Below are positions 1 through 6,400 of a stretch of 20,133 nucleotides of DNA, piece after piece. Source of the stretch: Bacteroidales bacterium UBA2714 (GTDB taxonomy: Bacteria; Bacteroidota; Bacteroidia; Bacteroidales; P3); NCBI GenBank assembly GCA_002354035.1, contig DEKU01000019.1, positions 1 to 20,133 on the forward strand. The letters are read 5' to 3'. The notes beneath the pieces are model-generated. The model was not told the DNA's origin, made no database searches, and saw nothing but the letters and a program-made list of their open reading frames with translations. Position numbers and translations under genes: made by a program. Positions within the stretch are counted from its first letter, which is position 1. Every line of letters begins with the position of its first letter.

Positions 1-14
1 AGCCCTTACGGGCT
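1..14. repeat. small perfect hairpin at the window edge
   Basis: AGCCC-TTAC-GGGCT is a perfect 5-bp stem with a 4-nt loop. It lies about 60 bases beyond the stop of the minus-strand glycosyltransferase gene, so it could be part of that gene's terminator, but no T-rich run is visible because the window ends here. The rest of 1-75 is G-rich and shows no gene I can support. Confidence 0.25.
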
Positions 15-75
15 GCGGAACGGTTGGGAGGCCGGGTGGGGCCTATTGCTTCGTCGCGGTGGGGATGGGCGGTGG

Positions 76-1215
76 TTACTCCTCCACCTCGGTGGGGACG
101 AGGGTGTTGTAGAGCTCGTAGAGTTGGGACACTACGCGGTGCTGGCTGAACTTCTCGCGCTGCTGTCGGCCTTTCTCTATCATCTGACGACGGAGGTCGG
201 GGTTTTCGATCACCTGTTTCAGGCGGTCGGCAATCTCGTCGACGTTGAGCGGATCGGCGTAGAGGGCTGCGTCGCCGCCTGCCTCGGGCATGGACGACAG
301 GTTGGAGGTCACCACGGGAGTGTCGCAGCACATGGATTCGAGAATGGGGATGCCGAAGCCTTCGAAGAGCGACATGTAGGCCGAGGCGATGGCGCAGGAG
401 TAGAGGGCGGGGAAGTCGTCGAAGTCGGCATTGCGCAGGAAGTGCACACGGTCGGTGAGGCGCAAGTTGCGGACCACCCCCATCAGCGAGCCGTAGTAGC
501 CGCCGTGGTTTTTGCCCACGATGACGAGATGCACGTCGTCGGGCAGCTTGGCCAGGGCGCGGACTATGTTGGCCTGGTTTTTGCGTTCCTCGATGGAGCC
601 CACGGAGATGATGTATTTTTCGGGCAGGTGGTAGGTTTCGCGCACGTATTCGCGGTCGCTGTCGTTGACGGGTTTCCAGAATATGGGGTCGCATGTTTGG
701 TAGATGACCTTGATTTTGGATTCTGGCACATGGAGGAAGTTCATCAGATCCTGTTTGGTCTGCTCGCTGATGGCCACCACTACGTCGGCGATTTTGCAGG
801 AGTGGCGCTGTTTCATGCGGTGCACCATGCGGTCGAAGGGTTTGTAGAAACCGGGGTAGCGCCACACGATGAGGTCGTGCATGGTGACCACACGTTTGAT
901 GGAATGGGGTATGCCGTGGGGCAGCTCGTGGCTCAGGCCGTGGAATATTTTGACGTTGTCGCCTTTGAGGTGGACGGTGACACCGAACCGGCGCCAGATG
1001 TCGGGGAAGAAGCGGTCAATACTGGATGGCATGCGGGTGGAAATGTTGGCATAGCCAGTGAAGTAGCGGGAGTATTCTCCATTCATTTGAGGGGAATAGA
1101 GAAAGGCGCGGATGTCCTGATGTTCCTGGGCCAGACCGCAGATGAGGATGCGGCTGTAGTTGCCCAGGCCTGTACTATTTTGAAACGCACGCTTTGCGTC
1201 GAAACCGATAACCAT
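76..1215 (-). CDS. GT4-type glycosyltransferase (glycosyl transferases group 1)
   Basis: A 379-residue cytosolic or membrane-peripheral retaining glycosyltransferase with a GT-B fold, probably adding a sugar from a nucleotide-sugar donor to lipopolysaccharide or another surface glycan. Seen: an N-terminal Rossmann-like half beginning MVIGFDAKRAF with a Gly-rich acceptor-side loop (TGLGNYSR, 15-22), TMHDL at 111-115, a donor-half opening (ISVGSIEERKN, 203-213) and the EX7E signature E285-GFGIPIL-E293. No signal peptide or membrane segment is visible. The start at 1215 is chosen because the protein aligns with the family from its first residues and a -7 box lies just upstream at 1237-1245. The gene is divergent from a GT2 gene and close to another GT4 gene, which supports a role in envelope glycan assembly. 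Donor and acceptor cannot be read from sequence. The family is secure; specificity is unknown. Confidence 0.9.
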   Translation of the reverse strand: MVIGFDAKRAFQNSTGLGNYSRILICGLAQEHQDIRAFLYSPQMNGEYSRYFTGYANISTRMPSSIDRFFPDIWRRFGVTVHLKGDNVKIFHGLSHELPHGIPHSIKRVVTMHDLIVWRYPGFYKPFDRMVHRMKQRHSCKIADVVVAISEQTKQDLMNFLHVPESKIKVIYQTCDPIFWKPVNDSDREYVRETYHLPEKYIISVGSIEERKNQANIVRALAKLPDDVHLVIVGKNHGGYYGSLMGVVRNLRLTDRVHFLRNADFDDFPALYSCAIASAYMSLFEGFGIPILESMCCDTPVVTSNLSSMPEAGGDAALYADPLNVDEIADRLKQVIENPDLRRQMIEKGRQQREKFSQHRVVSQLYELYNTLVPTEVEE

Positions 1216-1236
1216 AAGTCAATCCTTTTTGAAAAT

Positions 1237-1245
1237 GCAAAAATA
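1237..1245 (-). promoter_or_regulatory. Bacteroides-type -7 box for the minus-strand GT4 gene
   Basis: On the minus strand this reads TATTTTTGC, a perfect match to the Bacteroides -7 consensus TAnnTTTGC. It lies about 22 bases before the start codon at 1215, implying a very short leader. No well-spaced -33 TTTG box is visible. It lies inside the left arm of the 1231-1273 inverted repeat. Confidence 0.7.
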
Positions 1246-1258
1246 CAAAAAAAAAATG

Positions 1259-1267
1259 TATCTTTGC
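1259..1267 (+). promoter_or_regulatory. Bacteroides-type -7 box for the GT2-trmH-GT4 cluster
   Basis: TATCTTTGC is a perfect match to TAnnTTTGC, 21 bases before the ATG at 1289. It lies in the right arm of the 1231-1273 inverted repeat and mirrors the minus-strand box at 1237-1245. A correctly spaced -33 TTTG is not evident. Confidence 0.75.
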
Positions 1268-1288
1268 ATTTTCAATCGAAAAAAATAT

Positions 1289-2071
1289 ATGACTACTATA
1301 ACTGCTGTAATAATTACTCAGAACGAGGAGCGCAACATAGAGCGATGTCTCAACTCGCTGGATGGGGTTGCGGACGAGGTGGTGGTGGTGGACTCGGGGT
1401 CTACGGACCGCACGGAGGAGATATGCTCACGCCGTGGCGTCCGGTTCGTCAGCCACGCATGGGAGGGCTATTCGGGGCAGAAGAACTTTGCCGACGGCCT
1501 GGCCACGCACCCTTGGACGTTGAGCATCGATGCCGACGAGGCGCTGTCGGTGGGGCTGCGGCGGTCGCTGCTGCGGCTGAAGCGAAAGGGGATGGCGCCG
1601 GACGCGGTGTATGCCGTGAACCGCCTCACTAATTTCTGCGGCCGGTGGATCAACCATTGCGGGTGGTATCCGGACCGCAAGGTGCGGCTGTGGCCCACGG
1701 GGTCGGCCCGCTGGGAGGGGGAGATACACGAGGAGGTGCGGTTTGAGGGGACGCGGCGCACAGAGGTGCTGGAGGGGGACCTGCTGCACTTTTCGTACAA
1801 CGAGATTGACGACCTGGCCCGGCGCCAACCGCGCTATTACCGACTGGCGGCCGCGGAAGCGGCGGCCGCAGGCCGCCGCGCTGGCATTGCCGACATTATG
1901 CTGAAACCCTTGTGGACCTTTGTGCGCGACTATGTGATGCGCGGCGGATTTCGGGATGGACTGGCCGGATTTGTGGTTTGCCGCATGAATGCCCACTACA
2001 CATTTATGAAATACACCACCCTGCGCGAGATGCAGTCGTGCCTCCAGGAGGAGCGGCAGGGCGAGGACTAA
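1289..2071 (+). CDS. GT2-family glycosyltransferase, WaaE/KdtX-like
   Basis: A 260-residue inverting GT-A glycosyltransferase of the kind that adds a hexose to the inner core of lipopolysaccharide (WaaE/KdtX in Gram-negative bacteria). Seen: MTTITAVIITQNEERNIERC at the N-terminus, the nucleotide-binding VVDSGSTDRT (33-42), the metal-binding IDADEA (80-85), and the family's GEIHEEV segment (144-150). The frame is open upstream to 1229, but the extra 20 residues would be Lys/Tyr-rich translation of the promoter itself; ATG 1289 follows the -7 box at a sensible distance and begins exactly where the GT2 fold begins. The trmH start is 11 bases after the stop, so the two are probably co-transcribed. 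Codons here favour G in the third position, unlike the C-rich bat operon. Family assignment is firm; acceptor is inferred from the family only. Confidence 0.88.
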   Translation: MTTITAVIITQNEERNIERCLNSLDGVADEVVVVDSGSTDRTEEICSRRGVRFVSHAWEGYSGQKNFADGLATHPWTLSIDADEALSVGLRRSLLRLKRKGMAPDAVYAVNRLTNFCGRWINHCGWYPDRKVRLWPTGSARWEGEIHEEVRFEGTRRTEVLEGDLLHFSYNEIDDLARRQPRYYRLAAAEAAAAGRRAGIADIMLKPLWTFVRDYVMRGGFRDGLAGFVVCRMNAHYTFMKYTTLREMQSCLQEERQGED

Positions 2072-2082
2072 CCCTTTATATT

Positions 2083-2802
2083 ATGCCTGAAATAAACGAT
2101 AGCAACCGGGAACTGTTCGCCCGCTACAGTTTCGAACAGAAAGAGCAACTCTATCAGGCCGCCGCCGAGTTGTTCAGTCAAAACAAGCGCGACCTCTTTG
2201 ACCGTTTGGTGCTGAACCGCACGCGCCATATCTGCGTGGTGCTGGAGGATATTTTCCAGGCCCACAACGCGAGCGCGGTGCTGCGCAGCTGCGACTGTTT
2301 CGGGGTGCAGGACATACACGTGGTGGAGAATCGCAACCACTATGCCCCGAACTCGGACGTGTCGATGGGGTCGGACAAGTGGGTGGACTACTACAAACAC
2401 CCTTCCATCGTGCAAACGTATGACGAGCTGCGGGCGCGGGGCTACCGCATCGTGGCCACACTGCCCCACGAGAACGACACACTCATCACCGAGCTGGACA
2501 TTTCACAGCCGGTGGCGCTGGTGTTCGGCACGGAGCTGACGGGCCTGACCGAGGAGGCCATCAGTCATGCCGACGGGTATGTGAAGGTGCCGATGTATGG
2601 CTTTACGGAGAGTTTCAACATCAGTGTGTGCGCGGCGTTGTCGCTGTTTTGCCTGACGGAGAAGATGCGCTCCGACCCTTCGATCGGGTGGCGACTGAGC
2701 CCCGAGGAGCAAATCACACTGAAGCTGTACTGGGCGATGCAGGTGATCCGCGACGGGCGGAACGTGATGGACCATTTGCGGGAAAGCCTTTTCGGCAAGT
2801 AG
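2083..2802 (+). CDS. trmH: SpoU/TrmH-family RNA 2'-O-methyltransferase
   Basis: A 239-residue SAM-dependent SPOUT methyltransferase, likely methylating the 2'-OH of a tRNA guanosine (G18 in the TrmH subfamily). Seen: motif 1 with N62, R68 and S69 (HNASAVLRSCDCFG), motif 2 VFGTELTGL (147-155) and motif 3 VPMYGFTESFNISVCAAL (169-186), which form the trefoil knot and SAM pocket. An N-terminal extension of about 45 residues and a C-terminal helical tail fit TrmH rather than the shorter TrmL, and the length is close to the 229 residues of the E. coli enzyme. The start at 2083 is preferred over upstream in-frame ATGs because those overlap the GT2 gene. The next gene starts 46 bases downstream. Its presence between glycosyltransferases probably reflects co-transcription, not a glycan role. 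Exact target base is not provable from sequence. Confidence 0.87.
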   Translation: MPEINDSNRELFARYSFEQKEQLYQAAAELFSQNKRDLFDRLVLNRTRHICVVLEDIFQAHNASAVLRSCDCFGVQDIHVVENRNHYAPNSDVSMGSDKWVDYYKHPSIVQTYDELRARGYRIVATLPHENDTLITELDISQPVALVFGTELTGLTEEAISHADGYVKVPMYGFTESFNISVCAALSLFCLTEKMRSDPSIGWRLSPEEQITLKLYWAMQVIRDGRNVMDHLRESLFGK

Positions 2803-2848
2803 TGGCGCCGACAGGGCTGCGCGGACTCACACCCTTTTCAGCACGGAT

Positions 2849-3964
2849 ATGAACATTTTGATAGACCTCAGCATTTTGCGTCATCCCCATTGCGGGCTGG
2901 GGCAGATAGCGCTGAATTATGGGCGCTGGTATGGGCGCCACGCCGACGGGCTGGGCCGCCAAGAGCGGGTCACCCTGCTGGTGCCTGCGGAGTATGTGGG
3001 TGCCTTCGGCACGGGGGTGGACTATCTGCCGGCGCGGACGGTTTACCGCTATATGCCGTGGCTGCTTCCGGGCTTTGACGTGTGGCACTCCATCCATCAG
3101 CTCTCCCCTTTCCGTCCCCGGCGGGGAGCGCGACGCATCCTCACCATCCACGACCTCAATTTCCTTTACGAAAAGCATGGGGCCAAGCAACGCCGCTATC
3201 TGAACCGCCTGCAAAGGGAGTGCGACAGCGCAACGGAGGTGTGTTTCATTTCGCAGTTTGCCCGCAGCGAGGCCGTAAGCCATCTGGACCTGCAGGGCAA
3301 GCGTCTGCACACTATCTACAACGGGGTGGAGGACATGACCGCAGGGCCGTTGCAGAGGCCACAGGGGGTGGACGAGACGAAGCCCTTCCTGCTGTGCATG
3401 GGAGTGGTGAAGGCCAAAAAGAATGTGCACACGCTGCTGCCCATGATGGACCTCCTGCCTGAATACAACCTGGTGGTGGCGGGGCCGGACGGCGACCCCT
3501 ATGCACAGAGGTTGCGGCACGAGCTGGGGATGCACCCCAATGTGACGATGACCGGCACGGTGAGCGACGAGGAACGGCGCTGGCTGTATGCGCACTGCGT
3601 GGGGCTGGTGATGCCGTCGGTGGCGGAAGGGTTTGGGCTGCCGGTGATCGAAGCCATGCAGTGGGGCAAAGCGGTGTTTGCGTCGCGGTGCACCAGTCTG
3701 CCTGAGATAGGGGCCGAGTGTGCCGCTTATTTCCCTGATTTCAGTCCCGAAGCCATGGCCGCCACGGTGAGACAGGGGCTGGCAAACCTAACGGCGGACG
3801 ACACGCAAGCCGCCATACGGCACGCAGCCCAGTTTGACTATGAGAGCCACATGCGGCAATACTGGCAGTTGTATCGGCACTGCGGGGCAGAGCATGCGGA
3901 ACCTAAAAACAGCTCACGGTTGAAAAAAAATCAAAACAAAACTAAGCAAGTAACAAAAAAATAG
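2849..3964 (+). CDS. GT4-type glycosyltransferase (glycosyl transferases group 1)
   Basis: A 371-residue GT-B glycosyltransferase, probably building lipopolysaccharide or another envelope polysaccharide. Seen: an acceptor-side loop HCGLGQIALNYGRWY (14-28), LTIHDLNFLY (98-107), a donor-domain opening LLCMGVVKAKKN (181-192) and the EX7E signature E260-GFGLPVI-E268. It shares this order of motifs with the minus-strand GT4 at 76-1215, but the two sequences are clearly different. The start follows a 46-base gap after trmH. The last 20 or so residues (PKNSSRLKKNQNKTKQVTKK) are Lys/Asn-rich and are encoded by A-rich DNA; the stop codon touches the -7 box of the next gene. This tail looks like a run-on into the intergenic promoter rather than part of the fold. 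Family certain, substrate unknown. Confidence 0.88.
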   Translation: MNILIDLSILRHPHCGLGQIALNYGRWYGRHADGLGRQERVTLLVPAEYVGAFGTGVDYLPARTVYRYMPWLLPGFDVWHSIHQLSPFRPRRGARRILTIHDLNFLYEKHGAKQRRYLNRLQRECDSATEVCFISQFARSEAVSHLDLQGKRLHTIYNGVEDMTAGPLQRPQGVDETKPFLLCMGVVKAKKNVHTLLPMMDLLPEYNLVVAGPDGDPYAQRLRHELGMHPNVTMTGTVSDEERRWLYAHCVGLVMPSVAEGFGLPVIEAMQWGKAVFASRCTSLPEIGAECAAYFPDFSPEAMAATVRQGLANLTADDTQAAIRHAAQFDYESHMRQYWQLYRHCGAEHAEPKNSSRLKKNQNKTKQVTKK

Positions 3965-3973
3965 TATCTTTGT
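3965..3973 (+). promoter_or_regulatory. Bacteroides-type -7 box for the PepSY-like gene
   Basis: TATCTTTGT matches TAnnTTTG with only the last base off. It starts one base after the stop of the preceding glycosyltransferase gene and lies 42 bases before the ATG at 4016. No good -33 box is visible. It would make the downstream gene independently transcribed. Confidence 0.65.
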
Positions 3974-4015
3974 AGGTCGAACTAAAAAGGTAACAAACAT
4001 TATAAACATCACAAT

Positions 4016-4498
4016 ATGAAAAAAATACTCATCATTGCAGCACTCGTGGCCATGAGTCATAGCATGCTCTACGCCCAAAAAGAGCTCTCAATCAAAGAAG
4101 CTGATGTACCCGTAAGGTACGTAAAAGATTTCCAGAATCAAAACAAAGAAGCCAAGAATGTGTCGTGGACGGTCACTTCGGACAGCGTATACTACATGGC
4201 CACTTTTACTAACACCGACGGAGATTTGCAGGCTCAACGGTTTTCGAACCACGGCACAGAGACCCGCTACTTTATCGACCCCCAATATTATCCCCATGCC
4301 ATTAAGGACACCGTTGCCTCACGCTACCCGTCGCATAAAATCACCTGTGTATATATTCGCAACCTGAAAGGCAAGATGACCTATCAGGCCCGCATAGCAC
4401 GCCGTGCCGGTTTCCTGTTCTGGCGGCACGACACAGAGGTGAAGACCGTGTCGTTCGAGACCGACGGCAAGATGATTGAGGTTGTCGACGAGAAGTAA
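4016..4498 (+). CDS. exported PepSY-like protein
   Basis: A 160-residue protein with a signal peptide (MKKILIIAALVAMSHSMLYAQ, cleavage probably after residue 20) and a small alpha/beta domain of the type called putative beta-lactamase-inhibitor-like, PepSY-like in Bacteroidota. Seen: an amphipathic first part (VRYVKDFQNQNKEAKNVSW), beta strands with aromatic residues (YYMATFTNTDGDLQAQRFS), a second unit (YPHAIKDTVASRYPSHKITC) and a last strand (KTVSFETDGKMIEVVDEK). These proteins are periplasmic or outer-membrane associated; their function is unsettled. It has its own promoter at 3965 and a 17-bp terminator directly downstream, so it is probably monocistronic. Its coding strand is C-rich (for example 4261-4320), unlike the G-rich plus-strand genes just upstream. 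Domain assignment is by pattern, not by alignment. Confidence 0.72.
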   Translation: MKKILIIAALVAMSHSMLYAQKELSIKEADVPVRYVKDFQNQNKEAKNVSWTVTSDSVYYMATFTNTDGDLQAQRFSNHGTETRYFIDPQYYPHAIKDTVASRYPSHKITCVYIRNLKGKMTYQARIARRAGFLFWRHDTEVKTVSFETDGKMIEVVDEK

Positions 4499-4514
4499 GA
4501 ATCACGATCCACAC

Positions 4515-4558
4515 AACAAATAAGTGGCATAGCCTGACGGTTATGCCACTTATTTGTT
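4515..4558 (+). terminator. strong intrinsic terminator after the PepSY-like gene
   Basis: AACAAATAAGTGGCATA (4515-4531) and TATGCCACTTATTTGTT (4542-4558) are perfect 17-bp inverted copies around a 10-base loop. The T-rich right arm supplies the U-rich tail on the plus strand; it is symmetrical and could also stop transcription from the right. Confidence 0.85.
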
Positions 4559-4692
4559 ATGTCGCGAATGGGATGGCAGCGGGCGGGATAGAGAGTCCAT
4601 TCCCTCTCCATCATTTCAAATACAGGCCTGAAAATAAGCATCACCGATTGACCCAAGCACAATAATTCAGACAGAGAGATTTGTGTCGGTGA

Positions 4693-4893
4693 GTCCGATG
4701 CCCTCCTCATCGACCGTCGAAGGTAGAGTTTATGGCTATTGAGGTGTTTGACGACTGTGGGGTGAAGGGGATGGAGTCTCGGGCCGATGGAAGACTATGG
4801 CGATTGGACCTGTCCTCCCTCCCCGCCGGGACTTACCTGCTACGCATTCACCTCACCGATGGCACAGCGGCAAGGCAGATTGTGAAATCCTGA
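4693..4893 (+). pseudogene. remnant of a T9SS cargo gene (C-terminal sorting domain tail)
   Basis: A 66-codon open frame ending in TGA at 4891-4893 encodes a typical type A T9SS sorting-domain tail: IEVFDDCGVKG, then WRLDLSSLPAGTYLLRIH, then DGTAARQIVKS at the extreme C-terminus. This matches the family pattern of a vfD..G strand, an lsLpaGtYll strand and a terminal kivk. There is no signal peptide or cargo domain upstream. Just before it, a different reading frame (about 4669-4749) encodes RFVSVSPMPSSSTVE, which resembles the PNP-containing start of the same domain, so a frameshift near 4720-4735 is likely. I read this as a decayed gene; a free-standing 53-residue peptide from ATG 4732 is possible but unlikely. 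Confidence 0.6.
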
Positions 4894-4943
4894 TGCTGCT
4901 ATCCGGCTGGGCGGACAGCTTTGACCCGAAAGGATGGAAAAAG

Positions 4944-4979
4944 AAACAGTGAGCCGCGCGCAGTTGCGACTCACTGTTT
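4944..4979 (-). terminator. hairpin terminator downstream of tyrS
   Basis: AAACAGTGAG (4944-4953) pairs perfectly with CTCACTGTTT (4970-4979); after one mismatch the stem continues with CGC/GCG around an 8-base loop. Read on the minus strand the stem is followed by CTTTTTCC, a short U run, so it fits an intrinsic terminator for tyrS, about 65 bases past its stop. Confidence 0.72.
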
Positions 4980-5043
4980 GATTTATTATTCCGGAGCCTT
5001 TTGCCGTCGAAATGTTCGGGACAGTAAAAGGAAGGAATAGAGC

Positions 5044-6321
5044 CTACTCTACATTGAGGAGGTAGTATGACTTTTTGCCTTTCTGCACAAGGATGCTGCC
5101 ACAGGAGAGGACATCGGCGGAAGTGAGGCGGCAGTCTTCGCCCACCTTGGCTTTGTTGACAGAGATGGAGTTTTGTTTCAGCTCGCGACGGATTTCGCCT
5201 TTGGAGGCGAACATGCCGGTTTCGGCAGCGAGGTCGATGAGGCTGACCCCTTGGTCGATGGTGGAGCGGGAAACAGTGAACTGGGGAACGCCCTCGAAGA
5301 CGGAGAGCATAGTGGCACGGTCGAGGCTGTTGAGCTGCTCGGTTGTACCCTTTCCGAAGAGGAGTTCGGAGGCGGACACGGCGATGTCGTAGTCGCGCTG
5401 TGAGTGGACGCGGCAGGTGATGTCCTTGGCCAAGGCACGCTGCAAAACGCGGCGTTCGGGGGCTTCGGCATGCTGGCGTTCGCACTCCTCGATTTCTTCA
5501 CGGCTGAGGAGGGTGAAGATGCGGATGTAGCGGGCTGCATCGACATCGGAGCAGTTGAGCCAGAATTGGTAGAATTTGTAGGGGCTGGTCTTGACGGGGT
5601 CGAGCCATACATTTCCGCCCTCGGTTTTGCCGAACTTGGTGCCGTCGGCCTTGGTAATGAGGGGACAAGTGAGAGCGTAGGCCTCACCGCCGTCCATGCG
5701 GCGGATGAGCTCGGTGCCGGTGGTGATGTTGCCCCACTGGTCGGAGCCGCCCATCTGGAGCCGGCAGCCCTTGGTGCGGTACAGGGTAAGGTAGTCGTAA
5801 GCCTGCAGCAGCTGGTAGCTAAACTCGGTGAAGGAGAGACCCGTTTCAAGACGTTTCTTGACTGAGTCTTTGGTCATCATGTAGTTTACGGTGATGTGCT
5901 TGCCCACGTCGCGGATGAAGTCGAGGAAGAGATAGTCTTTCATCCAGTCGTAGTTGTTGCAGATTTCGGCGCCATTGGTGGGGTTGTCGAAATCAAGAAA
6001 CTTTGACAACTGTTGACGTATGCAGTTGACATTATGCTGAACCTCTTCGACAGTGAGGAGTTTGCGCTCGGCAGCTTTGAAAGAGGGGTCGCCAATCATG
6101 CCCGTGGCACCACCCACAAGGGCGATGGGCTTATGGCCTGCCATTTGGAGGTGCTTGAGGAGCATAATGCTGACCAGGTGGCCAATGTGGAGGGAGTCGG
6201 CTGTTGGGTCGATACCGACGTATGCCGTGGTCATCTCTTTATTGAGTTGTTCTTCTGTGCCGGGCATGATGTCGTGGATCATGCCTCTCCACTGGAGTTC
6301 TTGTACAAGGTTTGTTTGCAT
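5044..6321 (-). CDS. tyrS: tyrosine--tRNA ligase
   Basis: A 425-residue cytosolic class I aminoacyl-tRNA synthetase that charges tRNA-Tyr with tyrosine using ATP. Seen: the HIGH signature (HIGH, 45-48) after the tyrosine-pocket YVGIDPTADSLH, the conserved GGSDQWGN (191-198), the KMSKS-equivalent KFGKT (229-233) and a C-terminal S4 RNA-binding domain (about 360-425, including SKGEIRREL and ISVNKAKV). Length matches bacterial TyrRS, about 420 residues. The start at 6321 gives the usual short N-terminus before the catalytic fold. The upstream gene's terminator (6352-6385) leaves only about 30 bases for a tyrS promoter, and I see only a weak TATTTTCA (6327-6334); tyrS may rely on read-through or a promoter overlapping the terminator. 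No T-box-like leader fits in this space. Complete and intact. Confidence 0.97.
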   Translation of the reverse strand: MQTNLVQELQWRGMIHDIMPGTEEQLNKEMTTAYVGIDPTADSLHIGHLVSIMLLKHLQMAGHKPIALVGGATGMIGDPSFKAAERKLLTVEEVQHNVNCIRQQLSKFLDFDNPTNGAEICNNYDWMKDYLFLDFIRDVGKHITVNYMMTKDSVKKRLETGLSFTEFSYQLLQAYDYLTLYRTKGCRLQMGGSDQWGNITTGTELIRRMDGGEAYALTCPLITKADGTKFGKTEGGNVWLDPVKTSPYKFYQFWLNCSDVDAARYIRIFTLLSREEIEECERQHAEAPERRVLQRALAKDITCRVHSQRDYDIAVSASELLFGKGTTEQLNSLDRATMLSVFEGVPQFTVSRSTIDQGVSLIDLAAETGMFASKGEIRRELKQNSISVNKAKVGEDCRLTSADVLSCGSILVQKGKKSYYLLNVE

Positions 6322-6351
6322 CGGATTGAAAATAGAAGATGATAAATTAAA

Positions 6352-6385
6352 AAAAGAGGTACTGAGAGTTGCCAGTACCTCTTTT
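6352..6385 (-). terminator. intrinsic terminator of the T9SS cargo gene
   Basis: AAAAGAGGTACTG (6352-6364) and CAGTACCTCTTTT (6373-6385) are a perfect 13-bp inverted repeat with an 8-base loop. On the minus strand it ends in seven Ts (complement of the A run 6349-6355). It lies 16 bases past the cargo gene's stop and directly upstream of tyrS. Confidence 0.88.
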
Positions 6386-6400
6386 CCTATCTAATTGCCT

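Larger units (their letters stand above)
1231..1273. repeat. 16-bp inverted repeat holding two divergent promoters
   Basis: The left arm 1231-1246 (GAAAATGCAAAAATAC) and right arm 1258-1273 (GTATCTTTGCATTTTC) are inverted copies with 15 of 16 positions paired, separated by an 11-base A-rich spacer. Each arm contains the -7 box of one of the two diverging genes. No T-run context or convergent gene ends favour a terminator; the position between two start codons favours a symmetrical promoter or operator. Confidence 0.75.
4560..5043. other. gene-poor stretch between PepSY-like gene and tyrS
   Basis: This 484-base stretch contains the T9SS-tail remnant (4693-4893) and a hairpin (4944-4979), but no intact gene. 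Open frames in 4560-4690 are short and interrupted in all three plus-strand frames, consistent with decay of the upstream part of the same lost gene. The only other long frames are shadows of tyrS. Confidence 0.6.

Noticed and set aside
1231..1273. Intrinsic terminator or phase-variable invertible promoter
   Set aside because: It lies between two start codons, so a terminator makes little sense, and the 11-base spacer is too short for a known invertible promoter segment; a recombinase gene is also absent from the window.
46..1632. 528-codon open frame on the plus strand
   Set aside because: It is antisense to the minus-strand GT4 gene, crosses the divergent promoter and then overlaps the GT2 gene in another frame. 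Its translation is low-complexity and resembles no family I know.
4853..5485. 210-codon minus-strand frame across the tyrS end
   Set aside because: Overlaps tyrS in another frame and crosses its terminator; the Arg/His/Pro-rich translation is typical of a shadow frame.
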